Shown: positions 23,745 through 32,437, numbered from the stretch's first letter. The stretch: DNA of 34,477 nucleotides from Armatimonadaceae bacterium (GCA_030447685.1 JAUJOK010000030.1:13005-47481), one strand, 5' to 3'. Made by a program: numbers and translations. Notes: a model not told the origin generated them from the sequence alone.

Positions 23745-24377
23745 ATGAAGGCGGTACCGTGGAATCCACAGTTTTTTGAAACCACCCGTGGCCGCATCGT
23801 CCTGCTCCTGCGTCCCGCCAGCCGTACGGTCAACGAATTGGCGGAGGCGTTGGGATTGACGGATAACGCGATCCGGGCGCATATCGGCGCTTTAGAGCGC
23901 GACGGCCTGGTGCGGCAATCGGGCACCCGTCCCGGCGTCCGCCGACCCAACAGCGCTTATGACCTGACGCCCGAGGCGGAGCAGCTTTTCCCAAGGGCCT
24001 ATGGCCCCTTACTCCAGATGCTTGTCGCTATTCTTTCGGAGCGTCTTCCGTCCGAAGGCATGGAGAACGTCCTGCGTGAGGCGGGGCATCGGCTGGCGGA
24101 GACCCATTTATCGGCTCTGCAAGGGCAGAAGTTACCGGAACGGGTGAACCGGGCAGTGGCGGTGCTGGGAGAACTGGGCGGGCTTGCCAGGATCAAAGAA
24201 TCCGGCGGCCATTTCTTCATTGACAGCGATAGCTGCCCCCTTTCCGCCGCCGTTGCCGTGAACCCGCAGGTGTGCCTGACGGTGGAAACGCTGCTCAGTG
24301 ATCTGCTGGGCGCGCCGGTACGAGAGCGGTGTGAACGCACCGGAATACCGCGCTGCTGCTTCGAGGTGCCGGTTTAG
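23745..24377 (+). CDS. SufR-like winged-helix regulator with a C-terminal cysteine cluster
   Basis: 210 aa from ATG 23745 (GTG 23733 possible but abuts the AGGGG). Residues about 12-75 are a winged helix: RTVNELAEALGLTDNAIRAHIGALERDGLVRQ, then a wing with GTRPGVRRPNSAYDLT. The C-terminal domain ends with cysteines in the order DSC, C-x12-C, then RERC and RCC. The first pair spacing matches SufR-type [4Fe-4S] sensors, which have four C-terminal cysteines; the later spacings differ. So it probably senses Fe-S status or redox. It is divergent from the Rieske-FAD oxidoreductase across an 11-bp palindrome. Converges on nfi (22-nt gap). Confidence 0.85.
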   Translation: MKAVPWNPQFFETTRGRIVLLLRPASRTVNELAEALGLTDNAIRAHIGALERDGLVRQSGTRPGVRRPNSAYDLTPEAEQLFPRAYGPLLQMLVAILSERLPSEGMENVLREAGHRLAETHLSALQGQKLPERVNRAVAVLGELGGLARIKESGGHFFIDSDSCPLSAAVAVNPQVCLTVETLLSDLLGAPVRERCERTGIPRCCFEVPV

Positions 24378-24399
24378 CCCCGCAGGATGCGATAGGACT

Positions 24400-25056
24400 T
24401 CATTCGGCGGGGAAGGCGGAACCGGCGTGATTGTGGGCCTGGCGCGTCGGCTCGGGCAGCCGGTAGCCGCGCAGGCAGGATTGAACGAAGCCGACCGCCG
24501 TCGGCAGGTCGATTTTATGGCCGATGGAGACGATGAGCGGGTTAGTGCGCGGCTTCGAGCGCAGTGCGACGCCCACCGTCTCGCCCCGATGGACGAGCGG
24601 AGACTGCTCACCCGCGTCTGCGCCCAACTCCTCATAGCGCCCCACCAGAACCGACTTGGCGACCCCGAGAGCGGGGCGGTCCGTCAGCAGTCCCAGATGG
24701 CAGGCGATACCGAAGCGGCGCGGGTGGGCGTATCCCTGACCGTCTATCATCAAAAGGTCGGGCAGCACGCGCAGTTTTTCCAGCGCGGCCAGCACCAACG
24801 GCGATTCCCGGAACGAGAGCAGGCCCGGCACATAGGGAAACCCCAGCTTCGCCGTCGCCACCGCCTGGTCCAGTGGCTCCAGATCAGGATAAGACAGCAC
24901 GACGACCGCCGCCTGCCCTTCCCCTTTCAGAGAAACATCGATGCCGCCGATGCTTTTTATCGCCGTGGGGTCGAAGCCGTTCGTGGTCTGGATTCGTGCC
25001 GCCAGTTCACGCTGGAGCGCGATGGCCTCCTCCGGTGTCAGGTCCCAAGAGTGCAT
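24400..25056 (-). CDS. nfi: Endonuclease V
   Basis: 218 aa, the usual length. It cuts DNA one base 3' of deaminated adenine (hypoxanthine), starting repair. Family landmarks: IGGIDVSLKG, with the first metal-binding Asp, FPYVPGLLSFRE, the LMIDGQGYAHPRRFGIA block with Asp and His, GVAKSVLVG, and IVSIGHKIDLPTAVGFV near the C-terminus with the catalytic His. It starts 5 nt after the zinc-ribbon gene stop, so it appears to be the third gene of the SPFH operon. Clean family match. Confidence 0.95.
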   Translation of the reverse strand: MHSWDLTPEEAIALQRELAARIQTTNGFDPTAIKSIGGIDVSLKGEGQAAVVVLSYPDLEPLDQAVATAKLGFPYVPGLLSFRESPLVLAALEKLRVLPDLLMIDGQGYAHPRRFGIACHLGLLTDRPALGVAKSVLVGRYEELGADAGEQSPLVHRGETVGVALRSKPRTNPLIVSIGHKIDLPTAVGFVQSCLRGYRLPEPTRQAHNHAGSAFPAE

Positions 25057-25061
25057 AGGCG

Positions 25062-26207
25062 CTACCGGCTGCCTCCGGTGAAGTAGTAGTACGCGCCAAT
25101 CAGGGCAAGGACGAACAGCACCAGAAAGGCGATCTTCCAGATGCTGTACGGGCGGTCGCCCTGCACCTCCGCCGTGCGCGCGTTCACCATAACCTGAAAT
25201 ACCTTTTTCTCGAAACGGTACGCGCTGATCCAGATCGGCAGCAGCAGGTGCTTGAAGGTAATCTGCGAATAGTCGGTGCTGATGTGGTGGATGCGCTGCT
25301 CATCGCCGCCGATGTCACGGCGCACGTCGCCCTCGATAACGGCGGCCATGACGCTTTTGGCGACCTCGAAGCCGCGCGCCAGATCCACCTGGTACCGCTG
25401 GGCTTTGTAGCCGCTCAGATAGGACGGGTTGTAGGGAACCAGATCGTGCAGGTCCCACGGCTCCAGCGCATCCAGGCGGGGGCGCGGCAGCGACTCGGTG
25501 CCCGCGATAAGCACGTCATTGAAGTGGCGCGAGACATGGCCGGACGCCGAATACCAGCGCGTTTTTCGCACCTGACGCGACCGGCGCACCGATTTGCCGT
25601 TTTCGGTAGTCGTGTAGTGCTCGGTTTCATAATAGTACTCGCCGCGCTGGCCGGTGTAGCGGCTGTGCGTCTGCGCATCATAGGTCCAGAAGGGCAGGTA
25701 GACGCCGTTGATCGCGCCCTGCTCGGCCTGCTTTTTCAGGGCATTGGGCGCGAACCAGCGCGTCTTCACCCACTGCTGAATTGCGCCCGTGGCCTCCTTC
25801 GCCGTCACCTTGAAGGGCAGCACCCCTTCCGGGGCGACCAACGGGTCGGCGGCTTTAGGCTGAGCAACGATCTTTGCGCCGCAGAAGGGGCACAAACCGG
25901 CGACCTCGGGCGGCTCGAAGGTGACGGTAGAACCGCAGCCGGAACACTGGACTTCCAGAGCGGCTGCCGTCATTCGGGCCAGCCGTGCCGGGTCGATTTG
26001 CAGATATGTCTCGTAGGCGCGCTCCTGGAGCGCTTCCGCTTCTGCTGGAGCGGGGACGTCCTGTTCGTTACCGCAGTAGGGGCACTTCAGGCGGCCCACC
26101 TTCGGGTCGAACATCATATCGGCCCCACAGCCGCTGCACGGATACCGCTGGCCCGCCACACCGGCTCTCTTTTCCGGCAGGTCTTCTTCTTCGTGTGTCT
26201 TCAGCAT
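25062..26207 (-). CDS. Zinc-ribbon membrane protein (YdjG-like)
   Basis: 381 aa, ATG 26207, only 3 nt after the SPFH gene stop. Two zinc ribbons: CSGCGADMMF...CPYCGNE (about 22-45) and CSGCGSTVTF...CPFCGAK (about 84-107), each CxxC-CxxC. A central domain follows (INGVYLPFWTYDAQTHSRYTG, ALEPWDLHDLVPYNPSYLSGYKAQRY, FKHLLLPIWISAYRFEKK) and a single C-terminal membrane helix. The gene pair parallels Bacillus ydjG and ydjI, where the zinc-ribbon membrane protein recruits the SPFH protein and the PspA homologue in membrane stress defence. No PspA gene is in the window, so the role is by analogy only. Confidence 0.82.
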   Translation of the reverse strand: MLKTHEEEDLPEKRAGVAGQRYPCSGCGADMMFDPKVGRLKCPYCGNEQDVPAPAEAEALQERAYETYLQIDPARLARMTAAALEVQCSGCGSTVTFEPPEVAGLCPFCGAKIVAQPKAADPLVAPEGVLPFKVTAKEATGAIQQWVKTRWFAPNALKKQAEQGAINGVYLPFWTYDAQTHSRYTGQRGEYYYETEHYTTTENGKSVRRSRQVRKTRWYSASGHVSRHFNDVLIAGTESLPRPRLDALEPWDLHDLVPYNPSYLSGYKAQRYQVDLARGFEVAKSVMAAVIEGDVRRDIGGDEQRIHHISTDYSQITFKHLLLPIWISAYRFEKKVFQVMVNARTAEVQGDRPYSIWKIAFLVLFVLALIGAYYYFTGGSR

Positions 26208-26210
26208 GGG

Positions 26211-27317
26211 CTACGCTGACGGGGGAAGCGGGGGCGGAACCGCAAGGAACAAGGACGCAACCTCCGGGACCTGCCCGGCGGCCTGCCAGTTTGCCATGCC
26301 CTGTTTCCAGACCAATGTCTCTCGATTAACCGCGCCGGAGGCGATCTGCTGCTGGAGCGCGGGCATCGCGTATGGCCCCTGCTGCTGCCCATTCACAGCC
26401 ACGAAATACTGGGCCTGCTGCGGCAATGGAGGTGGGGTCGCGAGCGGCGGCGTCTGTGTCTCCTCCTGCATGCCGCGCGCTACCTGCTGGCCCATCGCGA
26501 TTCCCATCGCCATGTCCATCGCCGGATTGCCGCCGCCACCAGGGTTATTGGCCGAGGCCTCGATGGCGTTGGCGGCCTGGAAACGGGTGTACTGGTTCAA
26601 ATCGCCGACAATTCCCATCTGCGTCCGCTTGTCCATCGCCGCTTCGACTTCGGGCGGCAGGCTGATGTTGGCGATCTGAACCTGCATCACTTCCAGGCCG
26701 TACTGCGCGAAATCCAGCCGAAGCGCCTCACGCATGGCCTCGCCGATCTCGGTGTAGCGCGCCGCGAAATCATAGACGCTCAGACCCGCCTTGCCCATCC
26801 AGGTGACGAAGTGGCTGACGACAAAGGCCCGTAACTGCTCGGCGATCTCGTCCGTCTCGAACCGGCCATCCGTGCTGACCAATTGGCGCAGCAGAGTGGC
26901 CGGGTGCGCGATACGCAGGGTATACGTGCCGAAAGCCTTCAAACGGACGGGGCCAAGCTCCGGGTCGCGCAGCATGACCGGGTTGGGCGTGCCCCATTTC
27001 AGGCCGGTGAAGACCTTGGTATTGAAAAAGTAGACCTCGGCTTTGAAGGGTGAGTTGAAGCCGTGCTGCCAGCCCTGAAGGGTGGAAAGAATCGGCAGGT
27101 TCTTCGTTTCGAGCGTGTAGGTGCCCGGTGGGAACTCATCGGCGACGTTGCCTTCGTTAACGAAAACGGCATCCTGGCCGGGGCGCACGATCAGCTTCGC
27201 GCCGTTCTTTATCTCGTTGCCGTGCCGCTCGAACCGGTACGCCAGCGTATCCTGCGTCGGGTCCAGCCACTCGATAATATCTACGAATTCGCCGCGCAGC
27301 TTGCCAAAAAAGCCCAT
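26211..27317 (-). CDS. SPFH-domain protein with C-terminal GYF-2 domain (YdjI-like)
   Basis: 368 aa, ATG 27317 with GGAGG about 8 nt upstream. Residues about 15-210 are an SPFH (flotillin-like) domain of the YdjI type: FVDIIEWLDPTQDTLAYRFE, VRPGQDAVFVNEGNVAD, KVFTGLKWGTPNPV, and the helical end EAMREALRLDFAQYGLEVMQ. A Gly/Met-rich linker (GIAMGQQVARGMQEE) and Pro-rich stretch lead to a GYF-2 domain (YFVAVNGQQQGPYAMPALQQQ, LVWKQGMANWQ) in residues about 300-350, where Bacillus YdjI has a zinc ribbon. SPFH proteins oligomerise on membranes and organise microdomains. Leads an operon with the zinc-ribbon protein and nfi. Confidence 0.88.
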   Translation of the reverse strand: MGFFGKLRGEFVDIIEWLDPTQDTLAYRFERHGNEIKNGAKLIVRPGQDAVFVNEGNVADEFPPGTYTLETKNLPILSTLQGWQHGFNSPFKAEVYFFNTKVFTGLKWGTPNPVMLRDPELGPVRLKAFGTYTLRIAHPATLLRQLVSTDGRFETDEIAEQLRAFVVSHFVTWMGKAGLSVYDFAARYTEIGEAMREALRLDFAQYGLEVMQVQIANISLPPEVEAAMDKRTQMGIVGDLNQYTRFQAANAIEASANNPGGGGNPAMDMAMGIAMGQQVARGMQEETQTPPLATPPPLPQQAQYFVAVNGQQQGPYAMPALQQQIASGAVNRETLVWKQGMANWQAAGQVPEVASLFLAVPPPLPPSA

Positions 27318-27455
27318 ATATCTGTCCTCCGAAGAAGCGATGGGCGGAACCCTATAGCGCTCCGCATCGTTTCGACACCGCAGCGCCCGCTTTGGTGACG
27401 GCTTCGCCTGAGACAGGTTCGATGAGGGTGGCTCCGATTCCTGCGCCTGCCCGCT

Positions 27456-27939
27456 TTACCGCAGCGGGACGCCGCCGGTCAGCAGGCGACGTGCATATAC
27501 CTGCTCGCGGCGCAGCCATTTCGCGTGACCGTCCAGAAACCACCAGACGGAGCCGCCGCTATGCCGGAACGAAATGCGGTCGCCCACGTCGGTATTGAGA
27601 TAGGCATCGTTGGTCGAATCCATGTCGCCCAGTGCCGGGGCGAGGCACATTTTTATTCAATCGCTTGACAGTTCCCGCCATTGTTTGTTAACATCGCGCT
27701 ATTAGATCGCACAATGGCTTGTGATCCTGCGGGTACTGCAAAACCGCCATGCCGATCTGCTTGACATTGTTCAGGCAGGTAATCTTGCGGGCACTCTCGC
27801 GCGCGGCCCCGAAGACCGGAAAGATAATGGCCGCTATGATTGAGATAATCGCAATGACCACCAGCAGTTCGATCAGCGTAAATGCTGCCCTGCCTGCGCT
27901 GCCGCGCGGCAGCAGCGAAAACAAAAGCCGTCCTGGCAT
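27456..27939 (-). pseudogene. Decayed pseudopilin: head and tail remain, middle missing
   Basis: The head, ATG 27939 with GGAGG 5-6 nt upstream, reads ...[20 protein letters not shown], then FPVFGAARESARKITCLNNVKQIGMAVLQYPQDHKP and stops early (27688). After about 35 nt the tail of the same family resumes in a different frame (27650-27456): DSTNDAYLNTDVGDRISF followed by the H-x9-DG motif (RHSGGSVWWFLDGHAKWL). The roughly 120-150-residue variable body is absent, so this looks like an internal deletion plus frameshift rather than a single indel. Cleavage would be after Ala. Inactive unless the short head is used alone. Confidence 0.75.
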
Positions 27940-28034
27940 GGGAACCTCCGTTGGCCCTGGCGAAAGAGCGTGGGATTGCCCTTCCTAATATAAACACGTC
28001 AACACCCAGTTTGGTGACGGTGTATTATCTTAAA

Positions 28035-28083
28035 AAAGAAAAACAGGGCCTGCGGCATGGTGCCGCAGGCCCTGTTTTTCTTT
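28035..28083. terminator. Bidirectional intrinsic terminator downstream of miaB
   Basis: A 23-bp perfect stem (28035-28057 with 28061-28083, loop TGG), GC-rich at the tip and A/T tracts at both ends, so T-runs follow it on either strand. It lies 11 nt after the miaB stop on the minus strand and would insulate miaB from the region to its left. Confidence 0.92.
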
Positions 28084-28094
28084 ATGAACGGGTG

Positions 28095-29486
28095 TTAGAG
28101 CAGCTCGCCCTGGAAGCCCCAGAGGTGGCCCTCGGTGGCGCGGACGCGAACGAAGCGGCCCAGCAGATCATCGCGACCGGCGGCGAAGTGGACGGTCTTG
28201 CCGCCGCGCGTCAGGCCCTGCCACTTATCGGCGTCTTTGTGGCTGCGGCCCTCCACCATCACCTCGAATGTCTGGCCGACCTGTGCGCGGTTCGTTTCGA
28301 CCGTGATCGCGTTTTGGAGTTCTATCAGACGCTCCAAACGGCGCGTCTTTTCCTTCGGAGGAATCTGGTCAGGCAGCGAGGCGGCCTGCGTCGGCTCGCG
28401 CGGGGAGTAGGCGAACATAAAGGCCGAATCGAAGCGAATCTCCTCGACAAAGCGCAGCGTGTTTTCCCACTGCTCGTTGGTTTCGCCGGGGAAGCCGAGC
28501 ATCAGGTCGGTGGTGATGACGATGTCGGGCATGGCGGCGCGCAGTTTGCGGACGATTTCGCGGTACTGGCCCAGTGTGTAGCCCCGGTGCATCCGCTTGA
28601 GCAGTTCGTCGTCGCCGACCTGGACGGGCAGATGCACCTGCTCGCAGACATGCGGCAGCGTCGCCATCGCCTCGATTACGTCATCGGTAAAATCCTTCGG
28701 GTAGGGCGACGTGAACCGGATGCGCTCGATGCCCGGCACGGCGTCCACGCGGCGCAGCAGTTCGGCAAAGCTACAGGTGGCGTCCAATCCCTTCAGCCCG
28801 TAGGAGTTGACGGTCTGCCCTAACAGCGTGACCTCTTTGGTGCCGTGCGCGGCCAGATGCTCGACCTCGGCCAGAATCTCTTTTGCGGGGCGCGAACGCT
28901 CCTTGCCGCGCGTAAACGGAACGATGCAGAAGGCGCAGAACTTGTCGCAGCCGTACATGATCGAGACGAACGATTTCAGCTTGCCGGTCGCGACGCGCTT
29001 GCGCTCCGGCAGGAACAGGTCGGCCTCGATCTTTTTGCGCGGCAACTGAAGCTGAATGAGCACATCGCCGGGCCGGTTGGGCAGAGCGGTCTTCTCTTCC
29101 AGCATCTCCCGGCGCTGGCGCACCATGCCCGGAATCTGCTCCAGCCGCGCCGTGCCCGCGATCAGGTCGATATACGGCGCGCGTTTGGCTATCTCCGCGC
29201 CTGCCCGCTGCGCCATGCAGCCGGTGACGCCGATCACCATGCCGGGCCGGGCGCGCTTGAGTTCGGCCAGTTCGCCCAGCTTGGAAAACACCTTGTCCTC
29301 CGGCTTTTGCCGCACGGCGCAGGTGTTCAGCATGATCACGTCGGCTTCGGCCAGGTTCTCGGTCGGCTCCATCCCCTCGCCTTCCATCAGGTTGGCGATC
29401 TGGTCGGAGTCATCGACATTCATCTGGCAGCCCCAGGTCAGGACGGCAAACTTCTTCTTATTCGTGGCAGCAGTCTCTTCGGGCAT
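28095..29486 (-). CDS. miaB: tRNA-2-methylthio-N6-dimethylallyladenosine synthase MiaB
   Basis: 463 aa, the usual length. It is a radical-SAM methylthiotransferase that turns i6A37 of tRNAs into ms2i6A. N-terminal UPF0004 domain with the auxiliary cluster cysteines in TWGCQMN, NTCAVR and GVTGCMAQ; radical SAM motif C-x3-C-x2-C in YGCDKFCAFC; a C-terminal TRAM domain ending GFQGELL. VPFTRGKERSRP after the radical SAM site is characteristic of MiaB rather than RimO or MtaB. Single-gene transcription unit ended by the strong terminator at 28035-28083. The promoter is so close that the message should be leaderless. Confidence 0.97.
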   Translation of the reverse strand: MPEETAATNKKKFAVLTWGCQMNVDDSDQIANLMEGEGMEPTENLAEADVIMLNTCAVRQKPEDKVFSKLGELAELKRARPGMVIGVTGCMAQRAGAEIAKRAPYIDLIAGTARLEQIPGMVRQRREMLEEKTALPNRPGDVLIQLQLPRKKIEADLFLPERKRVATGKLKSFVSIMYGCDKFCAFCIVPFTRGKERSRPAKEILAEVEHLAAHGTKEVTLLGQTVNSYGLKGLDATCSFAELLRRVDAVPGIERIRFTSPYPKDFTDDVIEAMATLPHVCEQVHLPVQVGDDELLKRMHRGYTLGQYREIVRKLRAAMPDIVITTDLMLGFPGETNEQWENTLRFVEEIRFDSAFMFAYSPREPTQAASLPDQIPPKEKTRRLERLIELQNAITVETNRAQVGQTFEVMVEGRSHKDADKWQGLTRGGKTVHFAAGRDDLLGRFVRVRATEGHLWGFQGELL

Positions 29487-29494
29487 AACGAATC

Positions 29495-29523
29495 ATTATA
29501 CGCCGCGCCGCAAGCGGGTGCAA
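29495..29523 (-). promoter_or_regulatory. miaB promoter placed for a leaderless transcript
   Basis: On the minus strand, TTGCAC (29523-29518), 17-bp spacer, TATAAT (29500-29495). The ATG begins at 29486, so transcription starting about 7 nt after the -10 begins at or 1-2 nt before the start codon. No Shine-Dalgarno is present. Confidence 0.75.
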
Positions 29524-29609
29524 GGCAGGAGCACAGCGGCAGCGCACCGAAGATTAATCGCAGGCAGGGGGTCAATACGTTGAAATCGGATGAGGGAAGG
29601 GGAGGCATC

Positions 29610-31226
29610 ATGCAAAGTCCACGCGGAAAACAACGGGGGCTGCTTGTTCTGGCGGCAGTGATGGTTTGCGTCGGCATAGCGGCGGCCCTCACGGCCCAGG
29701 AGCGGCGTGAGGACGCTCCCCCGGTGGCCGCCCCGCAGCGCAGTGGCCCGGTTCCTCCGCCCCTGAGCCAGCTCGATGAAGCCTTGATCGATGCCGTTCA
29801 AAAAGGTAACTTCATAAGCGTCCGGGGGATGCTGGATGAAGGCGCAAACTCTAACGCTCGTCCGCCGTCGGCGTCACCGGTTATGCTCGGCGCTCCGGGC
29901 GCCAGCCCTGGGCCGACGCTTCTTACTCTGGCGGCAATGCGCGGTCGCAGGGATATCTTCGACCTCCTGATCGAACGCGGGGCGGACATCCATTTCACGG
30001 ACAAAGTCAACAGGACGGCGCTTTGCTGGGCGGTGTACATAAGCCACCGGGACGGCGTCAAGAAACTGGTACAAAATGGCGCGCCCGTCAATGCCCGGCT
30101 TCCCGATGGCACGAACGCGCTGTGGTGGGCCGTGGAAAAAGAAGTGACGAACAAAAGCTTCCCGATGACCACCTTCCTGCTCGCCCACGGAGCCGAGGTC
30201 AATGTGTCGGGAACGATGGGCATGACGCCCCTGATGTACACGGCGCAGTTCGGCAACACCGCTCTCTGCAAGGTATTATTGGCAAAGGGCGCGGACGTGA
30301 ATGCCGTCGATAGTCGCGGCGATACGGCGATGATGTGGGCCACGGAGCACGGTCATGCGGAGGTGGCGCGGCTTATCCGGCAGAGGGGACCGAAGGTCAG
30401 CATCTTTCAAGCGGTTGCTATTCGTGACGTGGAAACGGTGCGCGCTTATCTGGACAAAGGCACGGATGTGAACGCCAGGGATGCGGGGGGCGACACGCTG
30501 CTTTTTGGCGCGGTCTTTTCCGGCAGCGCGGACGCCGTTAAATTGCTGCTGGACCGGGGAGCCGACCCGAAAGGCAGCGAGGGCCGAGCGCCGCTGGGGG
30601 CTGCCGCCGCCTACGGCTATACGGAAATCGCTCGGATGCTTCTGGACAAGGGCGCGGATATTGATGTGCAGATACCGTCAGGGACAGCGGGTGGAGGCAG
30701 TTATACGCCTCTTATCTATGCGGCCAAGGAAGGCCATGCTGATATGGTCAAGCTGCTGCTGAGCCGGGGCGTGGATTTGAAAGCGGCGGATAACCAGGGG
30801 GCGAGAGCGCTTGTTCGGGGGATAACCGCCAGAGCGACTTTGCCGCCGCCGCCGCATTTGGCAAAGAGTAGCCCCGCCCCTTCCGTGAATCCCGAGCGGA
30901 TACCCGGTTTGCTGATGGATGCCGGCGTGGATGTCAACGCGCAGGGTGGTGCGGCGCTGATAACGGCGGCGAGCCGGGAAGACCCCATTCTGGTCAAGCG
31001 GCTGCTGGAGAAAGGGGCAGATCCCAATGCCCGAGGGGAACATGGTGCCACCGCTTTGATGAGGGCGGTAGAATCGGAGTGCGTTCCCATCGTCCGGCTG
31101 CTGCTGGGCAAGGGGGCGGACCTGCACGCCCGGGATGAAGACGGCTCAACTGCGCTCCAGCTTGCCATCCGGGGCAACCAGCCTGCGGTCGCCCGGATTC
31201 TGCGCCAGGCGGGAGCGAAAGAATAA
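29610..31226 (+). CDS. Exported ankyrin-repeat protein
   Basis: 538 aa from ATG 29610 (GGAGG at 29601-29605); the open frame extends far upstream but only as the antisense of miaB. Residues 1 to about 29 are a signal peptide (RGKQRGLLVLAAVMVCVGIA). After a Pro-rich linker, about 11-12 ankyrin repeats fill residues about 60-535, with typical cores such as TPLMYTAQFGNTALCKVLLA and TPLIYAAKEGHADMVKLLLS, and the KGADVNA turn recurring. Repeats are irregular around residues 405-435, where a Pro-rich loop (LPPPPHLAKSSPAPS) interrupts. A protein-binding scaffold, probably periplasmic; partner unknown. No terminator clear at its 3' end. Confidence 0.9.
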   Translation: MQSPRGKQRGLLVLAAVMVCVGIAAALTAQERREDAPPVAAPQRSGPVPPPLSQLDEALIDAVQKGNFISVRGMLDEGANSNARPPSASPVMLGAPGASPGPTLLTLAAMRGRRDIFDLLIERGADIHFTDKVNRTALCWAVYISHRDGVKKLVQNGAPVNARLPDGTNALWWAVEKEVTNKSFPMTTFLLAHGAEVNVSGTMGMTPLMYTAQFGNTALCKVLLAKGADVNAVDSRGDTAMMWATEHGHAEVARLIRQRGPKVSIFQAVAIRDVETVRAYLDKGTDVNARDAGGDTLLFGAVFSGSADAVKLLLDRGADPKGSEGRAPLGAAAAYGYTEIARMLLDKGADIDVQIPSGTAGGGSYTPLIYAAKEGHADMVKLLLSRGVDLKAADNQGARALVRGITARATLPPPPHLAKSSPAPSVNPERIPGLLMDAGVDVNAQGGAALITAASREDPILVKRLLEKGADPNARGEHGATALMRAVESECVPIVRLLLGKGADLHARDEDGSTALQLAIRGNQPAVARILRQAGAKE

Positions 31227-31282
31227 AACCACATCACCGATACAGACGTTGACAACGCTCCTACAACCCGCTCGGCAGGCGG

Positions 31283-32437
31283 CTATCCCCCGGATTGGCC
31301 GGGCGATAAGCTTCGTCCGAAAAGGAAAACATCTACGCGCAGCTTATGAGTGAGCGCGGCAAGCCCCCAGGTGACGGCGAACATCGCCAGGCCGACCCAG
31401 AGCGGCGCAAGCGGCAGCGCGTCCCACACGCGGCTGATGGTCGGGCCGCTGAGCAGAAAAAGCACCAGGGGGTGAAGGAGGAAAAGCGGCAGCGACCAGT
31501 CCCCGACGCGCGCCACCCATCCCCCGCGCCGCGCCGCCGCCAGCCTTCCCGCCCCGGCCAGGAGCAGCAGCGAAATGCCCGTGGTGTAGACGTTAAACGC
31601 TGCGTTGAACCACAGGCTGGAAATGCTCTCCCCGCGTAAACTGCTGACCGACAGCCCCATGTAAATGCCGAAGCCGATCAGTGTCGCCAGAGCGATAAAC
31701 CCGCGCCACGCCCGCCACACCGGCGGCCACGCCGCCCAGTTCAGGCCGAGCCAGACGCCTGCGAAGATGGGCGGAAGGTACCAGAGCATCAGCGATGCCG
31801 GATACGGCGCGCGAACGTAGCGCGCCTGCACGATATAGATTAGCAGTTGGAGAGCGCCTGACAATAGCAGCGCGCCGCCGAATCGCAAGCGAAAGCAGCG
31901 GCGCAGAAGATAGAGAAACAGCGGAAAGGCCAGGGAGAACTGAAGAAGCACCACCAAAAAATACAGGTGGTAATAGGCTTTGCCCCAGAAAAAGTCTTCG
32001 GCCAGGCCCTTAGCGTCCGCCAGCAGGAACGGCAGGGTGACGACGCCCCACGGGAGCGTGACCGGCGCGGGAGCCACATCATCGCCGATACGCACGATCA
32101 GGACGCGAAAGAAGATATACACGACCGACCAGAGCAGGTACGGCCAGAGCGTGCGCTGGGCACGGCGCAGGTAGAACCGCTTCCAGTCCGGCCTGGGCCT
32201 GGATGCCAGGCTGCGCGCCAGCAGCAGAGCGGAGACCAGCAGAAAGGCAGGGACGGCGAAGTGGAAGACGCGGTTGGCTATCGTCATCGCCCATGCTTCC
32301 GGCGAACCGGCGACGGCGAATTTGCGGACGGAGTGGGACAGCAGATGGTGCAGCATTACCTCCAGGATGCCGATGCCCTTCAAAATGTCAAAGGTGGTAT
32401 CGCGCGGGGCGGTGGGTGTGGGCGGTGACTGCTGCAC
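31283..32437 (-). CDS. Acyltransferase-3 family integral membrane protein
   Basis: 384 aa if started at GTG 32437; the frame is open to 32551, but that extension (DETDRSFGDG...) is encoded by the repeat element 32454-32599. No clear RBS supports either. Family markers are clear: TTFDILKGIGILEVMLHHLL near the N-terminus with the catalytic-type His of Acyl_transf_3 (PF01757), FHFAVPAFLLVSALLLARSL, WKRFYLRRAQRTLWPYLLW, and about ten membrane helices. Such enzymes O-acylate polysaccharides or lipids in the envelope. The substrate is not predictable and no glycan gene is adjacent. Confidence 0.85.
   Translation of the reverse strand: MQQSPPTPTAPRDTTFDILKGIGILEVMLHHLLSHSVRKFAVAGSPEAWAMTIANRVFHFAVPAFLLVSALLLARSLASRPRPDWKRFYLRRAQRTLWPYLLWSVVYIFFRVLIVRIGDDVAPAPVTLPWGVVTLPFLLADAKGLAEDFFWGKAYYHLYFLVVLLQFSLAFPLFLYLLRRCFRLRFGGALLLSGALQLLIYIVQARYVRAPYPASLMLWYLPPIFAGVWLGLNWAAWPPVWRAWRGFIALATLIGFGIYMGLSVSSLRGESISSLWFNAAFNVYTTGISLLLLAGAGRLAAARRGGWVARVGDWSLPLFLLHPLVLFLLSGPTISRVWDALPLAPLWVGLAMFAVTWGLAALTHKLRVDVFLFGRSLSPGQSGG

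Noticed and set aside
28845..29609. Long plus-strand open frame leading into the ankyrin gene
   Set aside because: It is antisense to miaB. The ankyrin protein has its own RBS and signal peptide at 29610.
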